Positions 1 through 9,996 of a stretch of DNA of 64,000 nt are shown in pieces. The stretch is taken from positions 248,001 to 312,000 of the forward strand of contig NZ_JBFCVK010000003.1 of NCBI RefSeq assembly GCF_040712085.1, given 5' to 3'. How positions within the stretch are numbered: position 1 is the first letter of the stretch; each line of letters starts with the position of its first letter. Below the pieces are notes generated by a model, which ran no database searches, had not been told where the DNA came from, and saw nothing but the letters and a program-made list of their open reading frames with translations. The translations under genes and the position numbers were made by a program. The stretch is from Aquibaculum sediminis. GTDB lineage: Bacteria; Pseudomonadota; Alphaproteobacteria; Kiloniellales; DSM-21159.

Positions 1-1
1 G

Positions 2-1069
2 GACCCCTCCTATCAGAGCGGCGCCACGGGACGCTCCGCCGGCTCGATCCGCCAACAATTCTCCACGCCGGAGAACGTCGCCATCTCGCGCTTCGGCGCC
101 GCCTTCCTCAAGTCCCTGCCGGAGCATCTCGCGGTCGAGGGCCAGACGCCCGATCCCCAGTTCCAGGAAAAGGGCTATCTCTTTCTGGCCGGGCCGGCGG
201 GGCTGGATATTCTTCGCCACAACCATGTGGTCCAGCGCGCGGGCGGTGCCCATGTCGCGCTGCTCGACCCGGCCGAATTGCATGAACGCTTCCCCTGGAT
301 GCGGATCGAGGATCTGGCCGGCGGCTCCCTCGGCCTGGCGGATGAAGGCTGGTTCGACCCCTTCGCCCTGCTGCAGGCCTTCCGCGCCAAGGCGCGCAGC
401 CTGGGCGTCGACTACCTCAGCGACGAGGTGGTGGGGCTGGAACTGGACGCGAGCCGCATCCAGGCGGCGAAGCTGGCGTCCGGCGAGCGGCTCGCCTGCG
501 GCTGGCTGATCAATGCCGCCGGCATCCAAGGGCGCCGCGTCGCCGCCATGGCCGGGATCGAAATCCCCGTCTTTCCGCGCAAGCGCAACGTCTTCGTCTT
601 CGACTGCCGCACGCCGCTGCCGCACTGCCCGCTGGTGATCGACCCCAGCGGTCTCTATTTCCGGCCGGAGGGCGATGGCTTCATCTGCGGCATCTCACCG
701 GGCGAGGGCGAGGCCGATCCCGACTGCGAGGATCTCGAGGTGGAGCACGCCCTCTTCGAGGAGCGGCTCTGGCCCCTGCTCGCCGAGCGGGTGCCCGCGT
801 TCGAGGCGATCAAGCCCACCGGCGCCTGGGCCGGCCACTATGACGTCAACAGCTTCGACCACAATGCCATCCTTGGCCCGCACCCGGAGATCGCCAACTT
901 CCTCTTCGCCAACGGCTTTTCCGGCCACGGCCTGCAGCAGAGCCCGGCGGTGGGCCGCGGCCTCATGGAGTGCATTGTCCACGGCGGCTGGCAAAGCCTC
1001 GACCTCTCCGCCTTCAACTTCGCGCGCCTGCGCGAGAACCGACCGCTGCGTGAGGTGGCGGTGGTGTGA
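2..1069 (+). CDS. FAD-dependent oxidoreductase, DAO/FOXRED1-like (5' truncated by window edge)
   Basis: The reading frame is open from base 2 and ends at TGA 1067-1069, so 355 residues of the C-terminal part are visible and the N-terminal Rossmann dinucleotide-binding motif lies outside the window. The order of elements fits the DAO (glycine oxidase/sarcosine oxidase/FOXRED1) fold: a substrate-domain start with a GATGRSAGSIRQQ segment, a WLINAAG strand that closes the FAD domain, and near the end GFSGHGLQQSPAVGRG, the usual C-terminal FAD loop. Members oxidise amines or amino acids, or act as assembly factors. The substrate cannot be read from sequence. The next gene (RES toxin) is on the opposite strand and converges on it. 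Confidence 0.85.
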   Translation, partial: DPSYQSGATGRSAGSIRQQFSTPENVAISRFGAAFLKSLPEHLAVEGQTPDPQFQEKGYLFLAGPAGLDILRHNHVVQRAGGAHVALLDPAELHERFPWMRIEDLAGGSLGLADEGWFDPFALLQAFRAKARSLGVDYLSDEVVGLELDASRIQAAKLASGERLACGWLINAAGIQGRRVAAMAGIEIPVFPRKRNVFVFDCRTPLPHCPLVIDPSGLYFRPEGDGFICGISPGEGEADPDCEDLEVEHALFEERLWPLLAERVPAFEAIKPTGAWAGHYDVNSFDHNAILGPHPEIANFLFANGFSGHGLQQSPAVGRGLMECIVHGGWQSLDLSAFNFARLRENRPLREVAVV

Positions 1070-1121
1070 GGGGGCGGACAGCGCGCTGCCGGGCAGCGAC
1101 ACTATCTCTGCCGGCGGCCTA

Positions 1122-1820
1122 TCAGTGCCGGGACTCTTTGCCTGCAAGCGCGCGCTTCTCGTAGACCGTGGCGATTTCCCGGCCGTCCCAGACATAACAG
1201 AGGTGGCGTTCCTGGCGCACATTGGAGAGCAGCGGTGGGCGGAACACCGCCGCACACTGCCCAGCGGCGCGCCGGACACTGCCATAGGCGATGCCGTTCG
1301 AGCCGGCCTTTCGCAGCGCCTTGGCCAGGTGCTGCGCAGATGCGTAGTCCTCGCTGTGGTAAACGAGCGGATGGCTCTCCTGTCGCCCCCTCAGGTCGTG
1401 GAGACGGCCTGAGAGATCCACGGCGTAGACCCGCATATCGAGCTCCATGGCGTCCTGCGCCGTTGCCCGCATGAAACGCCCTCGGTGATACCTCGTTTCC
1501 GCGATGGCCGTTCCGAGGTCGTAGGCGGCGTAGAAGACGCCGTAGCTGCCGTCGGAGAAACGGCTTCCCTCTGGGTTCAGGTGCGTGAAGGCGGCCATGA
1601 TGATGCTGGTACCGGGTCCGCTGATTCGCTCCTCGGGCGGCACGAGACGAATGTCGCCCACCTCATCGCGCAGCCGCGGATTGGTCAGCGATTCCAGCGC
1701 CAGAACCGCCTCTAGATCTTCCGGCGCGGCAACCCGTTCGAACAGCTGGATGGGCGGGAAACGGCTGGGAATGATCCTCCAGCACGGCTTCCACTCGATG
1801 GAAACGACCGGAGGCGTCAC
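1122..1820 (-). CDS. RES domain toxin (NAD+-degrading type)
   Basis: 232 residues. The family is named for conserved Arg, Glu and Ser residues, and all three can be located: R87 in SRFSDGSYGVFY, E108 in TAIAETRYHR and S181 in YGSVRR. Characterised RES toxins deplete NAD+ by phosphorolysis or hydrolysis and arrest growth. The start codon overlaps the stop of the upstream antitoxin gene by 4 bp (1817-1820), so the two are translationally coupled, with antitoxin first. The catalytic residues appear intact, so the toxin is probably functional. Its exact NAD+ chemistry (phosphorylase or hydrolase) is not decided by the sequence. Confidence 0.9.
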   Translation of the reverse strand: MTPPVVSIEWKPCWRIIPSRFPPIQLFERVAAPEDLEAVLALESLTNPRLRDEVGDIRLVPPEERISGPGTSIIMAAFTHLNPEGSRFSDGSYGVFYAAYDLGTAIAETRYHRGRFMRATAQDAMELDMRVYAVDLSGRLHDLRGRQESHPLVYHSEDYASAQHLAKALRKAGSNGIAYGSVRRAAGQCAAVFRPPLLSNVRQERHLCYVWDGREIATVYEKRALAGKESRH

Positions 1821-2221
1821 CCCCAGCCGCCCCGCTGCGCGTCCAGATACTGCCGAACGAGGAAGAGATCCGCCACCTGGCCCGAAAGCATGCGATCGAG
1901 CGCCGAGCGCCCGGCAAACAGCGGCGCCTCATTGGGCCGCCTGATCCAGGCGTCGGCCCCCTTTTCATCGGGCAACAGGATCTGGAGTGCCTTGTAGATG
2001 CCCAGAATGTAGGAAATGCGCTCGAGGGTGTCTTTCGGCAGAGCGGTATTGGGGTCCCGCTTCCACTTGAAGAAGGTCGAGCGTGCCGTCAGGCCAAGCA
2101 GCGTCATCTGCTCGTTCACCGACAGGCCCCACTGCTCCGCAATTCGAAAGAAGGTCCGCAGCGCCGGGCCGGAGAGACCCTTGCGATCGATCGCAAGAGC
2201 CGGATGTGCTTGCGCGCCCAT
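1817..2221 (-). CDS. Xre/MbcA/ParS-type antitoxin (DUF2384) of the RES pair
   Basis: 134 residues. The N-terminal part (about 15-70) is a helical DNA-binding-like Xre region; the segment around LTARSTFFKWKRDP looks like the recognition helix. The C-terminal part (about 75-130, containing RPNEAPLFAGRSALDRML) is the toxin-binding MbcA/ParS/Xre domain, in which RPN...F.G.SAL is characteristic. It should neutralise the RES protein encoded immediately downstream and repress its own promoter. Two palindromes lie just upstream (2243-2256 and 2260-2271). A GGAGCAGGG stretch precedes the ATG. The 4-bp overlap with the toxin gene is typical of this class. Confidence 0.9.
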   Translation of the reverse strand: MGAQAHPALAIDRKGLSGPALRTFFRIAEQWGLSVNEQMTLLGLTARSTFFKWKRDPNTALPKDTLERISYILGIYKALQILLPDEKGADAWIRRPNEAPLFAGRSALDRMLSGQVADLFLVRQYLDAQRGGWG

Positions 2222-2242
2222 TCACCCTGCTCCATGCGTGGC

Positions 2243-2283
2243 GTCTCAGCCGAGACTAGTCCATATATGGATGAAACGCAAGG
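2243..2283 (-). promoter_or_regulatory. Candidate promoter/operator of the toxin-antitoxin operon
   Basis: Two perfect inverted repeats sit upstream of the antitoxin ATG: GTCTC-agcc-GAGAC (2243-2256) and the 12-bp palindrome TCCATATATGGA (2260-2271). On the minus strand a TTGCGT (2278-2283) and a TAGTCT hexamer lie 17 bases apart, with the second palindrome inside that spacer. An antitoxin bound there could block RNA polymerase. The palindromes are seen directly; the -35/-10 assignment is inferred. Confidence 0.45.
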
Positions 2284-2284
2284 A

Positions 2285-2361
<77 letters not shown>

Positions 2362-2437
2362 GTTGCGGTGTGGCGCTTGTGGGTCGGTTATAGCAGGGGC
2401 GGGTTGCTCGCCCAAGAAGCTTGCTTTCCAATCCGGT

Positions 2438-3385
2438 CTACAGCCGCTTGAAGCGCTCCATGGCCCGGACCAGGGCGCGGCGGATGTTGGGTTCCATGGC
2501 CGAGTGGCCGGCGTCGGCGATCATCTCGAAGCCCGCTTCCGGCCAGGCCTGGGCCAGTTCCCAGGCGGTGATGGGCGGACACACATTGTCGTAGCGGCCC
2601 TGGACAATCACCGCCGGGATGTGGCGGATGCGCGACACGCCGCGCAGCAGCGCACCCTCTTCCAGGAAGCTGCCGTGCGAGAAGTAGTGCGCCTCCAGGC
2701 GCGCCAGGCCGATTGCCGTGCGCTCGCGCCCGAAGGCGGCGACGGTGTCGGGGCTGGGCAGCAGGGTGGAGCAGGCGCCCTCGTAGGTGCTCCAGGCCTG
2801 GGCCGCCGGGCGGTGCACCTCGGGATCGGGGTCGCTCAGGCGTTTCAGGTAATTGCCGAGCAGGTCGCCGCGCTCCGCCTCGGGCAGGTGGCCGGCAAAA
2901 CGCTCCCAGGCCTCGGGGAAGAAGTTGCGCAGGCCATAGAGGAACCACTCGATCTCCCGGACGCGCGACATGAAGATCCCGCGCAGCACGAGCGCCGCCA
3001 CCCGCTCCGGGTGGCGCTGGGCATAGGCCAAAGCCAGGGTCGAGCCCCAGGAGCCGCCAAAGACCTGCCAGCGGGCGATGCCCAACAGGTCGCGCAGGCG
3101 CTCGATGTCGGCGATCAGGTGATCCGTCGTGTTCTCGTGCAGCTCCCCCAGCGGGGTGGAGCGCCCGGCGCCGCGCTGATCGAAGATCACGATGCGGTAG
3201 TGCGCCGGATCGAAGAAGCGCCGGTGATCCGCCGAGGCGCCGGCTCCCGGGCCGCCGTGGAGGAAGAGCACCGGCTTGTCGTCGGGATTGCCCGACTGCT
3301 CCCAGTAGAGCTCGTGCAGGTCATCGACGCGCAATCGCCCGGTTTCATAGGGCTCGATCGGCGGGAAAAGGTCATAAGGCGGCAT
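2438..3385 (-). CDS. pip: Proline iminopeptidase
   Basis: 315 residues, usual for the S33 alpha/beta-hydrolase family. It removes N-terminal proline from peptides in the cytoplasm. HGGPG (43-47) is the oxyanion-hole motif, GGSWGS (110-115) holds the nucleophile Ser112, and the C-terminal GRYDNVCPP and AGHSAMEPN segments supply the catalytic Asp and His. The start at 3385 is chosen because AAGGAG (minus strand, 3395-3400) lies 9 bases upstream; an in-frame ATG at 3412 would add nine poorly conserved residues. Transcription is divergent from the nuclease-like gene at 3491. Confidence 0.95.
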   Translation of the reverse strand: MPPYDLFPPIEPYETGRLRVDDLHELYWEQSGNPDDKPVLFLHGGPGAGASADHRRFFDPAHYRIVIFDQRGAGRSTPLGELHENTTDHLIADIERLRDLLGIARWQVFGGSWGSTLALAYAQRHPERVAALVLRGIFMSRVREIEWFLYGLRNFFPEAWERFAGHLPEAERGDLLGNYLKRLSDPDPEVHRPAAQAWSTYEGACSTLLPSPDTVAAFGRERTAIGLARLEAHYFSHGSFLEEGALLRGVSRIRHIPAVIVQGRYDNVCPPITAWELAQAWPEAGFEMIADAGHSAMEPNIRRALVRAMERFKRL

Positions 3386-3490
3386 TGCGGGCGTCTCCTT
3401 CCTGGCCCTCACTCTTTAGCATGCGTCGGGAAGGCGCGCAGCAGCCGCAACCACTTTGCCTTGCTTTGGCACTATCCGTTATTCTGCGGC

Positions 3491-4291
3491 ATGTTTAAGC
3501 TATTTCTGATTGCTTATCTGTTTGCTCGGCTGACGAGTGCGTCGGAGGCAGCTGCGCCGGACTGGCAGGACGCCGCAACCGGCCAGGTGGCCGCGGTCCT
3601 CTCCGCGACCGAACTGCGCCTGGAAAATGGACGCATGCTGCGGCTGGCCGGCGTGCGCGGCCCGCAGGCCCCGCTCGCCTATGACGATCGTACCCCCTGG
3701 CGCCAAGCCGAAGCGGCGCGCGCCTGGCTGGAACGGCTGGCACCGCCCGGCAGCGCGCTCAGATTCCAGCCGATGGCGCCGGGCAGTGACCGGCACCGGC
3801 GCCTGCTGGTCCAGGCCGCAGTCGACCGCGCTTGGCTGCAGGAAAGGCTGCTGCGTGAGGGTGCGGTGCTGCTCGATCTGCGCGGAGCCGAACTGCCAGC
3901 GCCGGCCCTGGCTGCGGCCCTGGTTGCTGCGGAGCGGGCGGCGCGTGACGAGCAGCGGGGACTCTGGGCCGATCCGGCGCACCAGCCGCTGCATCACAGC
4001 GAGGCGCGGCGCGCACTGGGGCGATTCGCGCTGATCGAGGGCCGGGTGCTGGCGGCTGCGGACGTGCGCGGCACCGGCTACCTGAACTTCGAAGTGGACT
4101 GGCGCGAGGATTTCACGATCCGACTTCCCAGTGCCGTCCTGCGCCGCCTGGCGCGCCAGGGACAGCTCCTGTCCGCCTACGAAGGGCGACGCGTACGCGT
4201 ACGCGGTTGGGTGTTCTTCAGTGGTGGCGCCATGATCGAGGTTGCCTCCCCGCAGCAGATCGAGCTGCTGGAACGCGCACCCCTGCCGTGA
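3491..4291 (+). CDS. Exported thermonuclease (SNase)-like protein, probably catalytically degenerate
   Basis: 266 residues. A short hydrophobic N-terminus (about 1-20) looks like a signal peptide. Residues about 25-170 have the SNase layout: GQVAAVLSATELRLENG, then MLRLAGVRGPQ, DRHRRLL, and LQERLLREGAVLL, followed by an OB-like segment from about 180 to 250. In staphylococcal nuclease the corresponding active site is R35/D40/E43/R87. Here both arginines are kept, but D40 aligns with Arg and E43 with Gln (RLAGVRGPQ instead of RLxxVDTPE). It may therefore bind rather than cut nucleic acid. The frame is open far upstream of 3491, but that stretch is antisense to pip and is not used. Confidence 0.7.
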   Translation: MFKLFLIAYLFARLTSASEAAAPDWQDAATGQVAAVLSATELRLENGRMLRLAGVRGPQAPLAYDDRTPWRQAEAARAWLERLAPPGSALRFQPMAPGSDRHRRLLVQAAVDRAWLQERLLREGAVLLDLRGAELPAPALAAALVAAERAARDEQRGLWADPAHQPLHHSEARRALGRFALIEGRVLAAADVRGTGYLNFEVDWREDFTIRLPSAVLRRLARQGQLLSAYEGRRVRVRGWVFFSGGAMIEVASPQQIELLERAPLP

Positions 4292-4300
4292 CAAGGGCGA

Positions 4301-4708
4301 TCACGCGTTGGACTGCGGCTCGGCGATCAACGTCGGCTCGCCGTCTCGCAGCGCGTTGTAGAAGCAGCTGCGCCGGTTGGTGTGGCAGGCCGGTCCCGTC
4401 TGCTCCACGAGCAGCAGCAGGCAGTCGGCGTCGCAATCCCAGCGCAGGTCGACCAGCTGCTGTACGTGGCCCGAGCTTTCCCCCTTGCGCCAGAGCGCGG
4501 CACGCGAGCGCGACCAGTAGCACACCCGACCGCTGTGCAGCGTTTCACGCAGCGAGTCCGCCGACATCCAGGCCAGCATCAAGACCTCCTTGCTGTCGTG
4601 CTGCTGCGCGATGGCGGGAATCAGCCCGCGCTCGTCGAAACGCAGGGCCGCCACGACGCTCTCGATGCTCTCCGGGCGCTCTACCTGCCATTGCATTTTC
4701 TTGCCCAT
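4301..4708 (-). CDS. hisI: Phosphoribosyl-AMP cyclohydrolase
   Basis: 135 residues, the usual size of the monofunctional enzyme. It opens the purine ring of phosphoribosyl-AMP in histidine biosynthesis (third step, cytoplasm). Family signatures are clear: LMLAWMS (43-49), a WRKGESSGH segment (73-81, canonical WxKGExSG), the metal-binding DCDAD at 91-95, and CHTNRRSCFY from C108 with the second ligand C115. No HisE domain is fused. It stands alone rather than in a his operon and converges on the nuclease-like gene, with only 9 bases between stops. Confidence 0.96.
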   Translation of the reverse strand: MGKKMQWQVERPESIESVVAALRFDERGLIPAIAQQHDSKEVLMLAWMSADSLRETLHSGRVCYWSRSRAALWRKGESSGHVQQLVDLRWDCDADCLLLLVEQTGPACHTNRRSCFYNALRDGEPTLIAEPQSNA

Positions 4709-4820
4709 GCCTTGATCTCCTGTGCAGCGGTGCTTGCCCTATCGTCCAACAGCGGGCAAAAGTCCGGGCGACTGCGTCCTGCGGACAAGCTCACGGACGA
4801 GGAAAACGGACCAACTCGCC

Positions 4821-5552
4821 ATGTCACTCGGATTAAGGGACCCTCTCGAAAGGCGCAAGCGTGAGCGCCGCTGGGCCCTCATCAAGACACTTCTGGTGCT
4901 GGGCAGCATCGCCGTTGCGGCCTGGATGGCCTATGGCGCCGGGCGCCAGGTGGGCCAGGCCCAGATCGACGCACTCGCGCATCAACTCGAAGAAACCCGC
5001 GGACGACTCGATTCGATCCAGGCCGAGAACGGCCGGCTTGCCGCCGACGCCGCCAGCGCCCGCCAGGCCGAAGCCGAGGTACGGGAGCGCTATGAGCAGG
5101 ACGTTCCCACCGGCGAGATGGCCGAACTGCTCGACCAGGCGCAGTCCCGGCTGGCGGACGGGGTCGAACTTTCCCGCCTGACCTTCGTGATCTCCGCGGT
5201 CGAGCCCGAGCGCGAGTGCCGCGGCGAGCCGGTCACCCGGCGATTCCTGGTGCGCACGCCGCTTCATCGCGGCGGCAACGATGTCGCCTCCTTTGCCGAC
5301 GGTCTCTTCACCGTCACCGCAGCCGGCCCGACGGCCATGAACGCCGACGGCAACCCGGAAGCCTGGTTCGATCCCGGAGCGCTGCTGCAGCTGACTGTCA
5401 CGCGCCTGGGCGGAGAGACGCAGGAGTTCGAAGGCGAGCTGCCGCTGCACTTCTCCGTCGTCCATGATGGCAGCGAGCATCTCTTCGCTGCGCAGCAGGG
5501 CGAGAACCGCGGCTTCCTGCAGGTCACCCACGACCTCTGCGCCTTTCCCTGA
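4821..5552 (+). CDS. Membrane-anchored coiled-coil protein of unknown function
   Basis: 243 residues. A basic N-terminus (RRKRERR) is followed by one transmembrane helix at about 22-40. A heptad-rich coiled coil runs over about 50-95, and a predicted beta-rich periplasmic domain occupies about 110-243. The layout resembles inner-membrane proteins with a periplasmic sensor or scaffold domain. No catalytic motif is seen. The start at 4821 is chosen because it gives a clean cytosolic tail before the membrane helix; the frame extends further upstream. The next gene (glycosyltransferase) begins within a few bases of its stop, so they probably share a transcript. Function unknown. Confidence 0.7.
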   Translation: MSLGLRDPLERRKRERRWALIKTLLVLGSIAVAAWMAYGAGRQVGQAQIDALAHQLEETRGRLDSIQAENGRLAADAASARQAEAEVRERYEQDVPTGEMAELLDQAQSRLADGVELSRLTFVISAVEPERECRGEPVTRRFLVRTPLHRGGNDVASFADGLFTVTAAGPTAMNADGNPEAWFDPGALLQLTVTRLGGETQEFEGELPLHFSVVHDGSEHLFAAQQGENRGFLQVTHDLCAFP

Positions 5553-5556
5553 TCCG

Positions 5557-6288
5557 GTGGCGGGGGATGCGCCGCGGCTGGCAATTGTCATCCCGGCGCT
5601 GAACGCCGCCGCCAGCCTTCCAGCGACGCTCGAATCCCTGCGCAAAGACTGGCCGGCAGCGGAGATCGCAGTGGAGACCATCGTGGTCGACGGCGGCTCT
5701 AATGACGGCACACCAGCGATTGCCGAGAGCTTCGGCTGTCGCTGCCTGAACAGCCCCGCCGGCCGCGGCCGGCAACTCTCAGCCGGGGCGCAAGCCGCGA
5801 TCACGACCGGCGCCGAGTGGCTCTTCTTCCTGCATGCGGACAGCCGGCCCACCGGCCCCTGGGTCGAGGCGCTGCGCCGTTTCATGGGCAATCCGGCCAA
5901 CCGCCGCCGCGCCGGCTACCTGCGCCTGCGTTTCGACTGCCCGGCGCCGCAGGCCCGAAGGGTCGAGCGCCTGGCAACCTGGCGCGCCGCCTGGCTCGGC
6001 CTGCCCTATGGCGATCAGGGCCTGGTGATTGCCGCCGCCTTCTACCAGGACCTGGGCGGCTACCCGGACTGGCCCCTGATGGAGGATGTGGCGCTGGTCC
6101 GGCGCATCGGCCGAAAGCGCCTGGTCGCCCTTCCGGCCACGATCTCCACCAGTGCACAGCGCTACGAGCGCGAGGGCTGGTGGCGCCGGCCCTGGCGCAA
6201 TCTCACCTGCCTCGGGCTCTACTTTCTCGGCGTGCCGCCCGAGCGACTGGTCCAGCGCTACGAACGCCGCCGCGGCACGCCGCCATGA
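5557..6288 (+). CDS. Family 2 glycosyltransferase, TIGR04283 type
   Basis: 243 residues from the proposed GTG start. It is a GT-A fold transferase with LAIVIPALNAA at the N-terminus, VDGGSNDGT (nucleotide-binding DGGSxDGT) and FLHADSRP as the metal-binding DxD-like site, then GDQGLVI and a MEDVAL motif. The TIGR04283 family is usually found beside TIGR04282 and radical-SAM/selenodomain genes; here the TIGR04282-type gene follows with an ATGA overlap but no radical-SAM gene is in the window. The start is uncertain: an ATG at 5464 would overlap the upstream gene by 89 bases and give an unconserved tail. Acceptor unknown. Confidence 0.82.
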   Translation: MAGDAPRLAIVIPALNAAASLPATLESLRKDWPAAEIAVETIVVDGGSNDGTPAIAESFGCRCLNSPAGRGRQLSAGAQAAITTGAEWLFFLHADSRPTGPWVEALRRFMGNPANRRRAGYLRLRFDCPAPQARRVERLATWRAAWLGLPYGDQGLVIAAAFYQDLGGYPDWPLMEDVALVRRIGRKRLVALPATISTSAQRYEREGWWRRPWRNLTCLGLYFLGVPPERLVQRYERRRGTPP

Positions 6289-6896
6289 CGCGCAGCCACA
6301 ACCGCCTGATCGTGATGTGCCGGCAGCCCCGCTTCGGGCAGGGCAAGCAGCGTCTGGCGCGCGAAGTCGGCCAGCTTGCGGCCTGGCGCTTCCAGCGCAT
6401 CGCTTTGGCGGAGCTGCTGCGCCGCGTGACGGCACCGAGGGAGTGGAGGCTGGAGGTGGCGGTGACGCCGGATGTCGCCGCACGGGGGTCGGGCCGCTGG
6501 GCATCTAACCACCCACGACGTCTGCAAGGGCGCGGCGACCTGGGCCAGCGCATGCTGAACCTGCTGGCACCGGGGCCCGGGCGAAAGGGCCCAGCGCTGC
6601 TGATCGGGGCCGACGTGCCCGGCATCGACGCGGCAGCGGTGCGCCGGGCCTTCTTCCTGCTGCGGCGCCACGACTGGGTGCTGGGCCCGGCGGAAGATGG
6701 CGGTTTCTGGGCCATCGGCGCCCGCTGCCGGCCCTGGCAAAGACCCGATCTCAGCGGTGTCGCCTGGGGCAGCGAAAGCGTGCTGCAGGACACCCGGGCG
6801 CGACTGCCCGGGAGCCTGGCCCTGCTGGAGCAGCGCTATGACGTGGACGACGCGCAGGCGCTGAAGCGCTGCGGCGCTGGCAGACGGAGCAGCTGA
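6285..6896 (+). CDS. GT-A superfamily protein, DUF2064/TIGR04282 type
   Basis: 203 residues, related to nucleotidyltransferases such as CofC. Seen: an N-terminal MCRQPRFGQGKQRLA segment (family KxPxxGxxKTRL, here with Gln before Arg), GADVPGI as the acidic metal site, and GPAEDGGFWAIG, the family signature. The start overlaps the stop of the glycosyltransferase gene (ATGA), so they are translationally coupled. Members are thought to handle a nucleotide-activated or selenium/sulfur-related substrate, but no reaction is established. It is shorter than average at the C-terminus. Confidence 0.8.
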   Translation: MTRSHNRLIVMCRQPRFGQGKQRLAREVGQLAAWRFQRIALAELLRRVTAPREWRLEVAVTPDVAARGSGRWASNHPRRLQGRGDLGQRMLNLLAPGPGRKGPALLIGADVPGIDAAAVRRAFFLLRRHDWVLGPAEDGGFWAIGARCRPWQRPDLSGVAWGSESVLQDTRARLPGSLALLEQRYDVDDAQALKRCGAGRRSS

Positions 6897-6910
6897 TGAG
6901 CGGCTGAGGA

Positions 6911-8899
<1,989 letters not shown>

Positions 8900-9045
8900 G
8901 GCTCGACGGCTCCCTTGTGCTCCAGTCATTTCCCCGCCTGGCGGCGGGGCGCCAAACACTATGGCGAAGGCCCCGTGGCGCGCAAGGCAGGCTTGCACGG
9001 CTGAGCGTAGCGGCGGCTTGCAGGGCTGCCTATGCTGGTTGCCCC

Positions 9046-9996
9046 ATGGGCCTTTTCGATCGTTTTCCCCCGGCAGCCTTGCGTCCCAGCGCCCCCATTG
9101 CCGCTGCGCTTTATATGAGTGCCGCCGCTTTCGGCTTCTCCTTGATGAACGTGGCGATCCGTGAAGCGGCCCAGGAACTCTCGCCGCTGCAGGTCGCCTT
9201 CCTGCGCAACTTCTTCGCCGCGGTCACCCTGATGCCCTGGCTGATGGCCGGCGGCTTCTCCGCCCTGCGCACGACCCGGCTCAAGACCTATTTCTGGCGC
9301 GCCGCCGTCGGGCTCTGCGCCATGATGATGTGGTTCACCTCGCTGGCGCTGCTGCCCCTGGCCGACGCGGTGGCCCTCAACTTCACCGTCCCGCTTTTCG
9401 CCACCGTGGGCGCTGCCCTCTTCCTGGGCGAGATCGTGCGCGCCAGACGCTGGATGGCCACCCTTGTGGGTTTTGCCGGCGTGTTGGTGATCCTGCGCCC
9501 GGGCTTCACCGATCTCAGCCTGATCATGCTGCTGCCCATCGCCGCCGCCCTTTTCCAGGCCATGGGCGCGCTGATGGTCAAGTCCCTGAGCCGCACCGAG
9601 GGCGCGGGCACGGTGGTCGCCTACATGAACCTGCTGCTCACGCCCCTGTCGCTGGTACCGGCGCTCTTCGTCTGGCAGTGGCCGAGCGGCTATGCGCTGG
9701 CGCTTTGCGCCTTCGTCGGTTTCACCGGCGCCATCTCACACGTCGCCTTCACCCGCGCCTACGCCCTGGCGGATGCCAGCGCGGTCATGCCCTTCGACTA
9801 CATGCGCCTGCCCTTCTCCGCGGCGCTGGCCTACCTGCTCTATACCGAACTGCCCGATCTCTGGACCTGGGTGGGTGCGGGCATCATCGCCGCTTCGGCC
9901 GTCTACATCGGTCAGCGCGAGGCCAAGCTGGCGCGCGAGCGCGAACGCGCGGTGCTGCGCGCTGCCTCCACCTCACCCAGCAGCCGCGATGTCTGA
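9046..9996 (+). CDS. EamA/DMT-superfamily transporter 1
   Basis: 316 residues with about ten hydrophobic helices in two EamA repeats (about 20-150 and 160-300), as in the drug/metabolite transporter superfamily. Substrates of this family are diverse (amino acids, nucleotides, metabolites) and cannot be assigned here. The PFDYMRLP segment near the end is a recognisable family signature and recurs in the next gene as PFDYAKLP. The start is placed at ATG 9046, giving the short cytosolic tail MGLFDRFPPAALRPS before helix 1. It overlaps the following paralogue by 8 bp, so the two are probably co-translated. Confidence 0.9.
   Translation: MGLFDRFPPAALRPSAPIAAALYMSAAAFGFSLMNVAIREAAQELSPLQVAFLRNFFAAVTLMPWLMAGGFSALRTTRLKTYFWRAAVGLCAMMMWFTSLALLPLADAVALNFTVPLFATVGAALFLGEIVRARRWMATLVGFAGVLVILRPGFTDLSLIMLLPIAAALFQAMGALMVKSLSRTEGAGTVVAYMNLLLTPLSLVPALFVWQWPSGYALALCAFVGFTGAISHVAFTRAYALADASAVMPFDYMRLPFSAALAYLLYTELPDLWTWVGAGIIAASAVYIGQREAKLARERERAVLRAASTSPSSRDV

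Noticed and set aside
2363..4291. A 642-codon open frame covering pip and the nuclease-like gene
   Set aside because: The first 1.1 kb is antisense to pip and encodes low-complexity peptide; only the part from 3491 shows a signal peptide and domain structure.
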